Source of the DNA: Pseudoflavonifractor sp050943825
GTDB taxonomy: Bacteria; Bacillota; Clostridia; Oscillospirales; Oscillospiraceae
Direction: 5' to 3'
DNA length: 64,000 bases
NCBI RefSeq assembly: GCF_050943825.1
Contig: NZ_JBMNPX010000005.1
Coordinates: 136,656 to 200,655, forward strand
Part shown: piece after piece, positions 41,515-50,201 of the stretch
Numbering within the stretch: position 1 is the stretch's first letter
How the letters are laid out: each line of letters begins with the position of its first letter
Program-made: the position numbers and the translations under genes
Notes under the pieces: model-generated
What the model was told of the DNA's origin: nothing
Databases searched by the model: none
What the model saw: the letters and a program-made list of their open reading frames with translations, nothing else

Positions 41515-43143
41515 ATGGCTAAGATTATCTGCTACGGCGAAGAGGCCCGTCACGCTCTGGAGCGGGGCGTGAACCAGCTGGCCAACACCGTTAAGATCAC
41601 CATGGGCCCCAAGGGCCGCAACGTGGTGCTGGACAAGAAGTTCGGCGCTCCCCTGATCACCAACGACGGCGTGACCATCGCCAAGGAGATCGAGCTGGAG
41701 GATCCCTTTGAGAACATGGGCGCCCAGCTGGTGAAGGAGGTCTCCACCAAGACCAACGACGTGGCCGGCGACGGCACCACCACCGCCACCCTGCTGGCCC
41801 AGGCCATCATCCGCGAGGGTCTGAAGAACCTGGCCGCCGGCGCCAACCCCATGGTCATGAAGAAGGGCATCGCCAAGGCCACCGCCGCCGCCATTGACGC
41901 CATCAAGGCCAACAGCCAGAAGGTCAACGGCACCGCTGACATCGCCCGCGTGGGCGCTGTCTCCTCCGGCGACGAGACCATCGGCAAGCTGATTGCCGAG
42001 GCCATGGAGAAGGTCAGCCACGACGGCGTCATCACCGTTGAGGAGTCCAAGACCGCTGAGACCTACAGCGAGGTCGTCGAGGGCATGCAGTTCGACCGGG
42101 GCTACATCACCCCCTATATGGTCACCGACACCGAGAAGATGGAGGCCGTTCTGGACGACGCCCTCATCCTCATCACCGACAAGAAGATCTCCAATATCCA
42201 GGAGCTGCTGCCCGTGCTGGAGCAGGTTGTCCAGTCCGGCAAGAAGCTGCTGGTCATCGCTGAGGACGTGGAGGGCGAGGCTCTGTCCACCCTCATCGTC
42301 AACAAGCTGCGCGGCACCCTGAACGTGGTGTGTGTCAAGGCCCCCGGCTTCGGCGACCGCCGCAAGGATATGCTCCAGGATATCGCCACCCTGACCGGCG
42401 GCACCGTCATCTCCTCCGAGGTGGGTCTGGAGCTCAAGGAGGCCACCATGGACCTGCTGGGCCGTGCCCGTCAGGTGAAGGTCTCCAAGGAGAACACCAT
42501 CATCGTGGACGGCGCCGGCAGCGCTGACGCCATCAAGGCCCGCGTCGGCCAGATCCGCGCTCAGATCGAGACCACCACTTCCGACTACGACCGTGAGAAG
42601 CTCCAGGAGCGTCTGGCCAAGATGGCCGGCGGCGTGGCTATCATCCGCGTGGGCGCCGCCACCGAGGTGGAGATGAAGGAGAAGAAGCTCCGCATCGAGG
42701 ACGCCCTGAACGCCACCCGCGCTGCTGTGGAAGAGGGCATCGTGGCCGGCGGCGGTACCGCCTATGTCAACGCCGTGCCCGCCGTGGAGAAGCTCCTGGC
42801 TGAGACCGAGGGCGACGAGAAGACCGGCGTGCGCATCATCGCCAAGGCCCTGACCGAGCCCATGCGCCAGATCGCCACCAACGCCGGCATCGACGGATCC
42901 GTGGTTCTGGAGAACGTGAAGAAGGCCGACAAGGTCGGCTACGGCTTCGACGCCTACAACGAGACCTACGTGGACATGATCTCCTCCGGTATCGTTGACC
43001 CCACCAAGGTGACCCGCTCCGCTCTGGAGAACGCGGCCTCCATCGCCGCCACCCTGCTGACCACCGAGTCCCTGGTGGCCGACAAGCCCCAGCCCCCCGC
43101 TCCCGCTGCCCCCGCTGCTCCCGACATGGGCGGCATGTACTAA
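41515..43143 (+). CDS. groEL: Chaperonin GroEL
   Basis: 542 residues. ATP-driven folding chamber working with GroES. The N-terminal AKIICYGEEARHALERGVNQ, the ATP site GDGTTTATLLAQAI, and the C-terminal GGMY end (a short version of the GGM tail) are all present. GGAGG is nine bases before the ATG at 41515; the frame is open upstream but without a ribosome site. The gap to groES is 96 bases. Confidence 0.98.
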   Translation: MAKIICYGEEARHALERGVNQLANTVKITMGPKGRNVVLDKKFGAPLITNDGVTIAKEIELEDPFENMGAQLVKEVSTKTNDVAGDGTTTATLLAQAIIREGLKNLAAGANPMVMKKGIAKATAAAIDAIKANSQKVNGTADIARVGAVSSGDETIGKLIAEAMEKVSHDGVITVEESKTAETYSEVVEGMQFDRGYITPYMVTDTEKMEAVLDDALILITDKKISNIQELLPVLEQVVQSGKKLLVIAEDVEGEALSTLIVNKLRGTLNVVCVKAPGFGDRRKDMLQDIATLTGGTVISSEVGLELKEATMDLLGRARQVKVSKENTIIVDGAGSADAIKARVGQIRAQIETTTSDYDREKLQERLAKMAGGVAIIRVGAATEVEMKEKKLRIEDALNATRAAVEEGIVAGGGTAYVNAVPAVEKLLAETEGDEKTGVRIIAKALTEPMRQIATNAGIDGSVVLENVKKADKVGYGFDAYNETYVDMISSGIVDPTKVTRSALENAASIAATLLTTESLVADKPQPPAPAAPAAPDMGGMY

Positions 43144-43171
43144 GCAAGTGCCTGAATCCATTGGGATGTAA

Positions 43172-43222
43172 GCAATTGCCGTAAGTGTGGCCGTGAATTT
43201 ACGATAAACTTACGGCAATTGC
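43172..43222. repeat. Perfect 15-bp inverted repeat after groEL
   Basis: GCAATTGCCGTAAGT (43172-43186) and its exact complement ACTTACGGCAATTGC (43208-43222) enclose 21 bases. An A run, not a T run, follows, so it is not a normal plus-strand terminator. It could be an RNA-stabilising hairpin, a protein site, or a mobile repeat. Confidence 0.7.
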
Positions 43223-43244
43223 AAAAAAGCGCCTGATATGTATG

Positions 43245-43285
43245 AACGCCGCTGTCTGCAACTCGCAGACAGCGGCGTTTTTTCT
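43245..43285 (+). terminator. groESL terminator
   Basis: Stem AACGCCGCTGTCTGC / GCAGACAGCGGCGTT followed by TTTTTCTTTC. Confidence 0.92.
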
Positions 43286-43372
43286 TTCTATTTTCTTTCC
43301 GTAACTCCGTGCAATATTCCTGTCGAAGATACCGCAAAAACTCGATAAGGTATAAAATCCCCTGTAATTATT

Positions 43373-45031
43373 TTATATTTCAGCGAACTGCAAATAGTCA
43401 AAAGGTTCCCGCAAGGCCTCGCCGTTGTCTCCGAGGAAATACACCCCATTTTCGGTGTATCCCAGCAGGGTGCGCCCCGTCATCTGCTCATTGACAAACG
43501 TTTCGCCGTTGGTAAAAACATAGTGCTCCGTGGGGCTGTCCTCGTAATGGTAGAGAATGATGGGGTATCTGGCCTCATACACTGCATCCAGCACGACAGC
43601 ATGCCCCTCTACCTCAAACATAGCTGTCACGTCTTTATTGACCTTGTAGATCACAGAACGGTCATCCAGCTTCTCTGTCCGATAGCCGTCGTCCGCCTTC
43701 AGGGAGAGGGTCTCTGCAACGGAACTGGGTACTCCGTAATATTCCTTTGTCTGCCGTATGAGCTCGACCGTACCGCTGGAACGGCCGATCCGCAGGAAGT
43801 CCCGGCCGACGCTGTCCAGCCACTGCCTGTAAGCGCGCTCACTCTGTTCAAAGGATTCCTCACTTCTGCCGTCGTAGTAATAATACCGGTTGGTGAGGAT
43901 GTTCATAAACCCGTCCGTCAGGTAGTAGAGCTGGCGGATCTGCTGCTGCTGTGCCAGGAATGCCTCGGGGAGCATCGTGTCGGTGTGGTTGGGCTCCCAG
44001 TAGTAGTCGAACGCAGCCACAGAATAGGTGGTGTTCCCGTCCAGCACCTCGATATTATTTCCGAGCTTGTCGCAGCGGTAAAGAGGGCCGGAGCCGGTAG
44101 TGAAATATTCATAGCAGGAATCCTCCGCCACCTTGTTGCTGGAGCTGTCAAAACAGTCGAAGGACACAGAGAACGTGTTCTGGATCAGATCGCTGATCTG
44201 GCCGGAGTAGTCCTGACACCGAACGCTTACGGTATAAGTGCCGGAGGGAAGGTTGATCCCGTTTTCCTCCTCGCACCGGATGCCTGTCATGACCCCGTCG
44301 TCCAGAGGATCGGTGCCATCCAGTGTATAGTATATCGTGCCTCCGTGACTGTTCTCAATGGGCAGGAATCTTCCTGACAGTTCTCCAAAAGAGAGGGAAA
44401 CAAGCGTGGTATCACCAACAGTAAAGTCCATAGTGATGGTAGGGCCAATGTGCTCCCAATATTCATTATCGCCAGTAAAGGAGTTCGGATTCTCCACATA
44501 CCACGCTTCTAATGTACAGGGTCCCTTCTCATCTATAATATCTATTTGGGCATCCCCCTGGTCCTCTACTTGCTGTACTGAGCCTGTTTTGTGGCCGTCC
44601 CAGATAAAATTGTACCAGAGCGCTATGTCAATAGTGGAATAATCCCCCATTTGATCAACAGAAGTCACCTGCTCGATATAGGACATATCGTTGCTGTCAA
44701 TGGAAAACACAAAGCTCCCATCCTCCCGCTCAGTCGCAACGATGTTGGGCGCAGGGAGGGGATACGTCTCCATCAGGCGGAGCAGCTCCTCATTGGTTTT
44801 GTCCAGAGCCCACTGCTTCCGCACCAGGAGCCAGGCGTCCCATTCCCGGCCCTCCGCCTGATAGGCCGCCGCCTGAGCTTCGACATCATCCACCGTGCAT
44901 TCGCCGGAGTTTACAGGTGTTTCCAGGCCGGCGGTGTGGCTGGTGTCTCCGCTCTCCTGACTGCCGCATCCGGCAAGCAGCGTGAGACACATCACAGCTG
45001 CAGCCAGAGACAGCATCCATTTTTTCTTCAT
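43373..45031 (-). CDS. Lipoprotein of unknown function with a chitobiase-type beta domain
   Basis: 552 residues. Lipoprotein signal with lipobox LLAGC (Cys at about 22) after a hydrophobic stretch. Around residue 235 GGTIYYTLDGTDPLDDG matches the CHB_HEX_C / Fn3-like motif found in secreted glycan-binding proteins. The rest (Tyr-, Asp- and Trp-rich) is not recognised. It is the third gene of a minus-strand run of secreted proteins (WG protein, SLH protein, this). AGAGGATATAAC precedes the ATG. Confidence 0.8.
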   Translation of the reverse strand: MKKKWMLSLAAAVMCLTLLAGCGSQESGDTSHTAGLETPVNSGECTVDDVEAQAAAYQAEGREWDAWLLVRKQWALDKTNEELLRLMETYPLPAPNIVATEREDGSFVFSIDSNDMSYIEQVTSVDQMGDYSTIDIALWYNFIWDGHKTGSVQQVEDQGDAQIDIIDEKGPCTLEAWYVENPNSFTGDNEYWEHIGPTITMDFTVGDTTLVSLSFGELSGRFLPIENSHGGTIYYTLDGTDPLDDGVMTGIRCEEENGINLPSGTYTVSVRCQDYSGQISDLIQNTFSVSFDCFDSSSNKVAEDSCYEYFTTGSGPLYRCDKLGNNIEVLDGNTTYSVAAFDYYWEPNHTDTMLPEAFLAQQQQIRQLYYLTDGFMNILTNRYYYYDGRSEESFEQSERAYRQWLDSVGRDFLRIGRSSGTVELIRQTKEYYGVPSSVAETLSLKADDGYRTEKLDDRSVIYKVNKDVTAMFEVEGHAVVLDAVYEARYPIILYHYEDSPTEHYVFTNGETFVNEQMTGRTLLGYTENGVYFLGDNGEALREPFDYLQFAEI

Positions 45032-45097
45032 GTTATATCCTCTGCCTTTCTCTCTTTCCCATGCAAAACAGACTGGAGCGTCCTGCAGCTCAGCCCT

Positions 45098-45769
45098 TCA
45101 GCTCTCCGAACTGCGCATACATCCGGTAGGCCAGCAGGAGTCCTGGGGGGAGAGGGTGGCGCCGGAGGTGCCCTTCATAATGCCGTTGGCGGCCAGGGCG
45201 CCCACGCCCTCCGCCGCCCAGGCGGAGACGGAAGCCCGGTCGGTGTAGCCCTCAATGGCGCCCGCCTTGGGGGCCAGGTCTACGCCGGTGGCAGTTTCAA
45301 TGGTCCCCACGGCCCGGTAGAGCATGGTGGCGATCTGCTCCCGGTTGGTGACGAGGGTGGGAGCGAATTTGTCGCCGCCGGTGCCGGTGACGATGCCTGC
45401 CTGGCTGGCCTTGCGGACGGCCAGGCTGTCGTTGTCGGAGAAGGTACCCTCGGAGGCGGCGGGCAGTTCCGCTTCCTGAATGACTTCAACCAGCTGCACC
45501 GCCAGCTGGGCGAACTGCTCCCGGGTGATCTGATCTTGGTAGGAGGGATTGCCGGTGAACCGGGGGATAAGCCCTGCCTCAGCTGCCTTCTCCACCTCAG
45601 ACTTTGCCCAATCGCTGGGGCCGATGGTGACGCCCTCCTCGACCTCCACCTCTACCTGAGTCATATCCTGCTTGTCCACCTTCCAGGCGAAGGCCGGCAG
45701 GGTCAGCACCGCGGCGGCCAGAACAGTACAGGTCATACGTTTGAATACAGTTGAATATCTCATGGTCAT
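45098..45769 (-). CDS. SLH-domain protein, C-terminus apparently truncated by a small deletion/frameshift
   Basis: 223 residues. Signal peptide about 1-26 (VFKRMTCTVLAAAVLTLPAFAW), then SLH repeats (IGPSDWAKSEVEKAAEAGLI, FSDNDSLAVRKASQAGIVTG, YTDRASVSAWAAEGVGALAA). The last repeat breaks after GATLSPQ: the frame ends DSCWPTGCMRSSES, while the +1 frame reads LLAYRMYAQFGELKG, the normal end of such proteins. So a few codons were lost and the frame shifted. GAGAAGGAGC precedes the ATG at 45767-45769. Confidence 0.8.
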   Translation of the reverse strand: MTMRYSTVFKRMTCTVLAAAVLTLPAFAWKVDKQDMTQVEVEVEEGVTIGPSDWAKSEVEKAAEAGLIPRFTGNPSYQDQITREQFAQLAVQLVEVIQEAELPAASEGTFSDNDSLAVRKASQAGIVTGTGGDKFAPTLVTNREQIATMLYRAVGTIETATGVDLAPKAGAIEGYTDRASVSAWAAEGVGALAANGIMKGTSGATLSPQDSCWPTGCMRSSES

Positions 45770-45779
45770 GCTCCTTCTC

Positions 45780-47210
45780 TTATCGTTCACAGACACTGTG
45801 GTCCACCGTGTCGGCGGGGATACCCTGCAGCTCATGCTCCGGGGGATAGTAACTGATAAAGGGCAGATAGTCTCCGGTACGCTGGAAGCCCATTACATCC
45901 CACAGCCAGGCAGTACCGGCAGGGCCGTCACATATGGGCTGGAATTCACCGGTAGAACCCCTGGGATACCAGAACTGCTCGTAGGGAATGGTATCATAAA
46001 AGGCGTGCAGGTCGGCGTCATCGCTGAAGGTGACGATGGCGGCATCCACATACCGCTCCATCAGCTCAGGCAGGCCGCTGCTCTCCCAGACTCCGTTGAA
46101 GATTCCCTGGTGAACGATACCCGGGGTGGAGACTGTATAGGTTCTGCTCTCCCCTGCGGGCACCTCGTAGGGAATGAAAAATACGCCGGCCTCCCCCTGA
46201 CTTCCCTCCTGGCTGAATGCCACCAGGGCCACCACACCGGCGTCGGTCACGCCCGTGGGGTTGGTTACGGTGACGTCCATGCCTCCATAGGCTGCCATAC
46301 CCACATTTACCCCGGTAATTTTGGCAGTGGATGCAAAGAGGCTGGGGGCATTTTTGTTGTACTCCGGCAGAGCGGGGGCATGGAACTCGGGGACAAAGGG
46401 CTGCTCCGGCTGTCCGGTCTGACCGCCGCCGGGCTGGTAGGGATCGCTGACGCTGCTGCCGTGCTCCCGGTGGCCGATCCATACGCCGTCCTGGTCGTAC
46501 AGGGGCAGCCCGGTCACCTTCTCCCAGTCCTGGATCAGGGTCCAGCCGGTGAGCAGCTTCCCGGCGGGATCGATGTAGGCGTATTCAAAGCCGTACCAGC
46601 GCTCAGGTGCGTAGGGGTTGTAGGTTGTGGTATCCCGATAGGCGTCGGTGCCAAAGCCAGAGGAGGGCACATCCGGCTTCCGCAGGACTATGGCCCTGCC
46701 GTTGATAAAGCCGCCGGCATAGCGGATGGTAGTGCTGCTGCCCACCTCCAGCCAGGTATAGTCGCCGTGGGGGGAGACCACCTCGTCGCCCTTGGTGTTG
46801 ACATAGCCCACGCCGGAGTACATCCCGTCATCGTCGCCGATGACAGCGGCATAGCCGCCGGAGAAGGAATACATCTCCCCATAGCGGCCCCGGTTCAGGT
46901 CGTAAAGATTGCCGTTTTTGTCCACATAGTTGGTCCAATAGCCGCTATACCCGTCAGGAGGACTGACGCTGTCGTTGACTCGCAGCAGACCGTCATGGAA
47001 TTCTGCGCAGAAATTCCAGCCGTCGGCGGACACCTCATAGATGCCCCGGTCATTCAAGGGATACTTGTACTGGGTCCAGAAGTCCAGGGTCTCCTGATTG
47101 GGGGTAATGGTAAAGCCGTCAGGCTCCATGGTGTAGGCCTGGGCCGGGACCGTCAGCGCCGTGACGGTCAGGACGATGGCAGTCAGAGCGCTGCCCAGGG
47201 TTCGTTTCAT
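45780..47210 (-). CDS. Secreted WG-repeat-like protein, function unknown
   Basis: 476 residues with a signal peptide at about 1-25 (GSALTAIVLTVTALTVPAQA). The N-terminal half has WG-like repeats (WTNYVDKNGNLYDLNRGRYG, GVGYVNTKGDEVVSPHGDYT, FEYAYIDPAGKLLTGWTLIQ); a linker rich in Gln, Pro and Gly follows (about 255-280), then a beta-sandwich-like C-terminal part (VGMAAYGGMDVTVTNPTGVT). The order signal-WG-Fn3-like is typical of secreted Oscillospiraceae proteins of unknown role. It ends 10 bases before the SLH gene, hence one operon. Confidence 0.8.
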   Translation of the reverse strand: MKRTLGSALTAIVLTVTALTVPAQAYTMEPDGFTITPNQETLDFWTQYKYPLNDRGIYEVSADGWNFCAEFHDGLLRVNDSVSPPDGYSGYWTNYVDKNGNLYDLNRGRYGEMYSFSGGYAAVIGDDDGMYSGVGYVNTKGDEVVSPHGDYTWLEVGSSTTIRYAGGFINGRAIVLRKPDVPSSGFGTDAYRDTTTYNPYAPERWYGFEYAYIDPAGKLLTGWTLIQDWEKVTGLPLYDQDGVWIGHREHGSSVSDPYQPGGGQTGQPEQPFVPEFHAPALPEYNKNAPSLFASTAKITGVNVGMAAYGGMDVTVTNPTGVTDAGVVALVAFSQEGSQGEAGVFFIPYEVPAGESRTYTVSTPGIVHQGIFNGVWESSGLPELMERYVDAAIVTFSDDADLHAFYDTIPYEQFWYPRGSTGEFQPICDGPAGTAWLWDVMGFQRTGDYLPFISYYPPEHELQGIPADTVDHSVCER

Positions 47211-47265
47211 CCGTTTCTCTTCCTTTCACTTCAAATCACTGGGTGCCGTTTCTCCGGGGAAGGTT

Positions 47266-47429
47266 TCAGCCTGCGGAGGCCTCCGTGACGGTCACGTTGT
47301 AGAAGTAGCCGCCCTCTGTTACATATTCGTCAGCAACATCAACATACAGGTAATCGCAGGCCAGGATGTTGGTGTGGGCGGATACCGGTGCAGATCAGGG
47401 GCTTACCTGTTGCGGTTGAATTGTTTCAC
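47266..47429 (-). pseudogene. Remnant of a secreted-protein gene
   Basis: On the minus strand AGGAGG precedes a GTG at 47427-47429 that reads MKQFNRNR and then a TAA (47403-47405). In another frame, with no start, a typical protein end is open from 47394 to the stop at 47266-47268, including NILACDYLYVDVADEYV and ending VTVTEASAG. Together these look like the two ends of a gene whose middle was deleted. It lies directly upstream of the WG protein at 45780-47210. Confidence 0.55.
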
Positions 47430-47481
47430 GTCTGTTTCCTCCTGTTTTTCATAATCCTGGCTGTCTTCCCACGTTTCATTT

Positions 47482-47521
47482 TAGTAATAATATTTCGGAT
47501 ATCAATAGAAATAGTAATAAT
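47482..47521. repeat. Direct repeat in AT-rich region before an XRE gene
   Basis: TAGTAATAAT occurs at 47482-47491 and 47512-47521, 30 bases apart (about three helical turns). The stretch 47470-47570 is much more AT-rich than its surroundings. It could be a binding site for the XRE protein encoded downstream. Confidence 0.5.
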
Positions 47522-47579
47522 AGTTCCAGTTCATGCAACAGTAAAAATTATCCATCATAATGAACCTGAGGTGAGTTCC

Positions 47580-47906
47580 TTGACCTTTGGAGAACGGCTG
47601 CGACAGCTGCGGGAGGAGCGGAACCTGACACAAAAAGCCATTGCCGGGATCATCGGCATATCTCCGCGCATGGTCAGCTTTTATGAGAGCGGCGCTCACT
47701 TCCCACGTGAGGAGGGGACGTTGCTCAAGCTGGCACAGTTTTTCGAAGTCTCCACCGACTATCTGCTGGGATATTCCGATGTGCGCTGTGTGGAACAGCT
47801 GCGTAAATTAAATCAGGCTTTTCAAGGGCTGCCCGAGGCGGAACGCGAAAGTCTGATGGATTATTTGGACTTTCTGTCCGCGAAACAGAAGCGTCCGAAG
47901 CCTTGA
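47580..47906 (+). CDS. XRE-family transcriptional regulator
   Basis: 108 residues. HTH at about 1-60 (LTFGERLRQLREERNLTQKA, then GIIGISPRMVSFYESGAHFP and LAQFFEVSTDYLLGYSD), with a helical tail. The start is a TTG at 47580 after GAGGTGAG; a GTG at 47571 is the alternative. The frame upstream has no start with a ribosome site and encodes an AT-rich artefact. Its DNA is more AT-rich upstream than neighbouring genes, a possible sign of transfer. Confidence 0.88.
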   Translation: MTFGERLRQLREERNLTQKAIAGIIGISPRMVSFYESGAHFPREEGTLLKLAQFFEVSTDYLLGYSDVRCVEQLRKLNQAFQGLPEAERESLMDYLDFLSAKQKRPKP

Positions 47907-47956
47907 CCGCCCTTCGCCGTTCCGCCCCGGCAGCGGTGTGAGTTGGTCCGCTCACG

Positions 47957-47997
47957 AAAAGTAAGACCTGCCGACTTGTCGGCAGGTTTTACTTTTC
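47957..47997. terminator. Bidirectional terminator
   Basis: Stem AAAAGTAAGACCTGCCGAC / GTCGGCAGGTTTTACTTTT with one G-T mismatch and a short loop. Confidence 0.88.
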
Positions 47998-48018
47998 TGA
48001 AAAATTTTTAAAATTTCA

Positions 48019-48048
48019 TTGCGGGGGCCCGTTTCACTTTGTTATGAT
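48019..48048 (+). promoter_or_regulatory. Promoter of the sigma-LRR gene
   Basis: TTGCGG (48019-48024), 18 bases, TATGAT (48043-48048). The match to the housekeeping pattern is moderate. Confidence 0.5.
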
Positions 48049-48071
48049 GGAGCAGCGAGGGAGGAGAGTCC

Positions 48072-49841
48072 ATGAACCTGATTGAGCAGGTGCGGCTGGC
48101 CCAGCAGGGAGACTCGGAGGCCCAGACCGCCCTTTATGAGGCCATGTATAAGCGGGCCTACTACCTGGCCTTTCGCATGACCCGCAGTGCTGAGGACGCG
48201 GAGGAAGCCGTGCAGGAGGCCTTTCTGTCCGCCTTCCGGGCGCTGCCCAATCTGGCCAATCCCAACGCCTTTGAGGGGTGGCTGTTTCAGATCACCGCCA
48301 ACAAATGCCGCAATGTGCTCAGCAAGTCCGGGCGCTATACCCAGCTTCCCGAGGATGAGGACGGCAATACAATCCTAGATGAGCTGCCGGAGGAGAATGA
48401 GGGTCTGATCCCCGCCTCCGCCCTGGAAAACCAGGCCCACCGGGAGATCATCCTCTCCATCATTGAGGCTTTGCCGCAGCAGCAGAAGGAGTGTGTGCTG
48501 CTGTTTTACTATTCCGAGCTTACCGTAGCCCAGATTGCTCAGGTGCTGGACTGCTCCGAGGGTACGGTGAAGAGCAGGCTGAACTATGCCCGCAAAAAGC
48601 TGCGGGATGGTATTCTGGAGACCGAGGAGCGGGACGGCATCCGCCTGCACACCATGGTGCCTCTGGGCCTGCTGTTCCTCAAGGATTTTCAGGAGCTGGC
48701 TGCCGGTTTGAGCGCAGCCGCCCTGAGTGGTACTGCGGCGGGAGCCGCAGCAGCCAGTTCAGGCACCACAGCCGCAGGCTCCGGAACCACTGCGGGGGCG
48801 GCGGCCAAAGCAGGACTGTTCGCCACCGTGAAAGCCAAGGTGATCGCAGGCGTGACGGCAGCCGCTCTGGTGGCTGGCGGCAGCGCTTTGGTCCTTGGTC
48901 AGCCCAAAGCCCTGGCCTTTACCGACCCGGCTATGGAGGCCAACCTGCGGATACTGCTGGACAAGCCGGAGGGGGCTATCTACCCGTCGGATGCGGAGGA
49001 ACTATACGCCCTCTATATTTTTGATGACGGCATGGCCGCCGAGGCGGGCAATATGAGCCAGGCAGTGACTCAGGCGGAGAGCGGAACAACGCCGGTAAGC
49101 AGCCTGGCCGACCTGGAGCAGCTGCCTGAATTGAGGAGCCTCTACTATATGTCAAGCGAGCCCGCCCTGTTGGACACCCTGAACCAGCTGCCGGAGCTGC
49201 GGGAGCTGATCGTCACAGGAGAAAATGTAAATGTGTCGGACTTCTCTTTTGTGTCCGGCATGCCGAACCTGCAGCACATTTCTGCCTGTGTTGCCGGAGG
49301 TGCAGACCTGAGTGCATTGGAAGAATGTGTAACGCTGCGGCAGCTTCTCTTATGGTCGGAAGGAAGCATCTCCCTCAACGCCGGAAAGCTCACTGAGCTG
49401 CTGGAGCTGGAGCTCTCGGGTAATCAAAACGGAATGCAGCCGGAATCGACTTGTGTGCTGCAGCTGGACCAGCCATTGCCTCAGCTTCTGTCCCTGAAAC
49501 TTCATGGTGGGGAGCTTCCCTCCTTGGGTTTTCTGGCGAATACACCGGCACTTCAGGACCTGGATCTGTACAGCAGCAGCCTGGGGCAGTTGGATCTGGG
49601 CCCCATCGGCGGCCTGAAGGAACTGCGGGCCGTCAGTCTGATTGTCTCTTACGACCAGACTCTGGATCTGGCGCCTCTGGCCGATTGTCCGGCACTGGAA
49701 GTTTATCTGGCTCCAAACGGTATGATACTGAACCCGCCTGCTCAGGCTGTCACCGATACAGAGAGCAGTTTGCCTCTGTATAACCAGGTTCTGTGGGACA
49801 TCTATGACCAGATCTATGCCATCCAAATGGGTGAATGGTAA
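48072..49841 (+). CDS. ECF-type sigma factor fused to a membrane helix and leucine-rich extracytoplasmic domain
   Basis: 589 residues in one frame. Residues 1-185 are a complete ECF sigma factor: region 2 (AYYLAFRMTRSAEDAEEAVQ, EGWLFQITANKC) and region 4 (LPQQQKECVLLFYYSELTVA, then QVLDCSEGTVKSRLNYARKK). Residues about 215-250 form an Ala/Gly/Ser/Thr linker, 257-277 one membrane helix (KVIAGVTAAALVAGGSALVLG without its last residue), and 285-589 an ectodomain with leucine-rich-repeat spacing (LPELRSLYYM, LPELRELIVTG, MPNLQHISA, LKELRAVSLIV). A sigma factor locked to the membrane should need proteolytic release or act at the membrane. GAGGGAGGAGAG precedes the ATG. The gene stands alone, with no separate anti-sigma gene. 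Confidence 0.9.
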   Translation: MNLIEQVRLAQQGDSEAQTALYEAMYKRAYYLAFRMTRSAEDAEEAVQEAFLSAFRALPNLANPNAFEGWLFQITANKCRNVLSKSGRYTQLPEDEDGNTILDELPEENEGLIPASALENQAHREIILSIIEALPQQQKECVLLFYYSELTVAQIAQVLDCSEGTVKSRLNYARKKLRDGILETEERDGIRLHTMVPLGLLFLKDFQELAAGLSAAALSGTAAGAAAASSGTTAAGSGTTAGAAAKAGLFATVKAKVIAGVTAAALVAGGSALVLGQPKALAFTDPAMEANLRILLDKPEGAIYPSDAEELYALYIFDDGMAAEAGNMSQAVTQAESGTTPVSSLADLEQLPELRSLYYMSSEPALLDTLNQLPELRELIVTGENVNVSDFSFVSGMPNLQHISACVAGGADLSALEECVTLRQLLLWSEGSISLNAGKLTELLELELSGNQNGMQPESTCVLQLDQPLPQLLSLKLHGGELPSLGFLANTPALQDLDLYSSSLGQLDLGPIGGLKELRAVSLIVSYDQTLDLAPLADCPALEVYLAPNGMILNPPAQAVTDTESSLPLYNQVLWDIYDQIYAIQMGEW

Positions 49842-49917
49842 AAGAAATGCAACAGCGCGGAGGAGTTGAAGTGTGACGCCATCGCTGAGCTGTCGCGAGC
49901 TTCTCCCCTGATATACA

Positions 49918-49956
49918 AAAAAGTGCCCGGAACAAAATGTTCCGGGCACTTTTTAT
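49918..49956 (+). terminator. Terminator of the sigma-LRR gene
   Basis: Stem AAAAGTGCCCGGAACA / TGTTCCGGGCACTTTT with a three-base loop and T run. The remaining bases up to 50201 hold the minus-strand terminator at 50056-50099 and a second hairpin (CCTGTCC...GGACAGG, 50148-50180), no gene. Confidence 0.9.
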
Positions 49957-50055
49957 GTCAAAATCTCTTTCGACATCTAAAAAATCCGAGACAGCATGCT
50001 GTCTCTCCAACCTATCCGTTCTTTTATGAGCACATATTCACGCCCCCTCTGTATG

Positions 50056-50099
50056 AAAAAACACACAGACCCGAACGCTGTTGTTCCGGGTCTGTGTGT
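50056..50099 (-). terminator. Terminator of the 126-residue protein / small peptide unit
   Basis: Minus-strand stem ACACACAGACCCG / CGGGTCTGTGTGT followed by TTTTTT. It ends the minus-strand transcript covering 50202-50717. Confidence 0.88.
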
Positions 50100-50201
50100 C
50101 TGTATGATATATTCTAAATCCGCAATTATTTCTCCCGCTTTCAGCCTGTCCGGACCGAGTCTCTCCCGGTCTGGACAGGCGTTTCTGCCCCCCAGCCTGC
50201 A

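Noticed and set aside
48700..48850. A fusion error inside the sigma-LRR gene
   Set aside because: The Ala/Gly/Ser/Thr linker and membrane helix are in frame, codon use is normal and no internal start with a ribosome site is evident. It should still be confirmed from reads.
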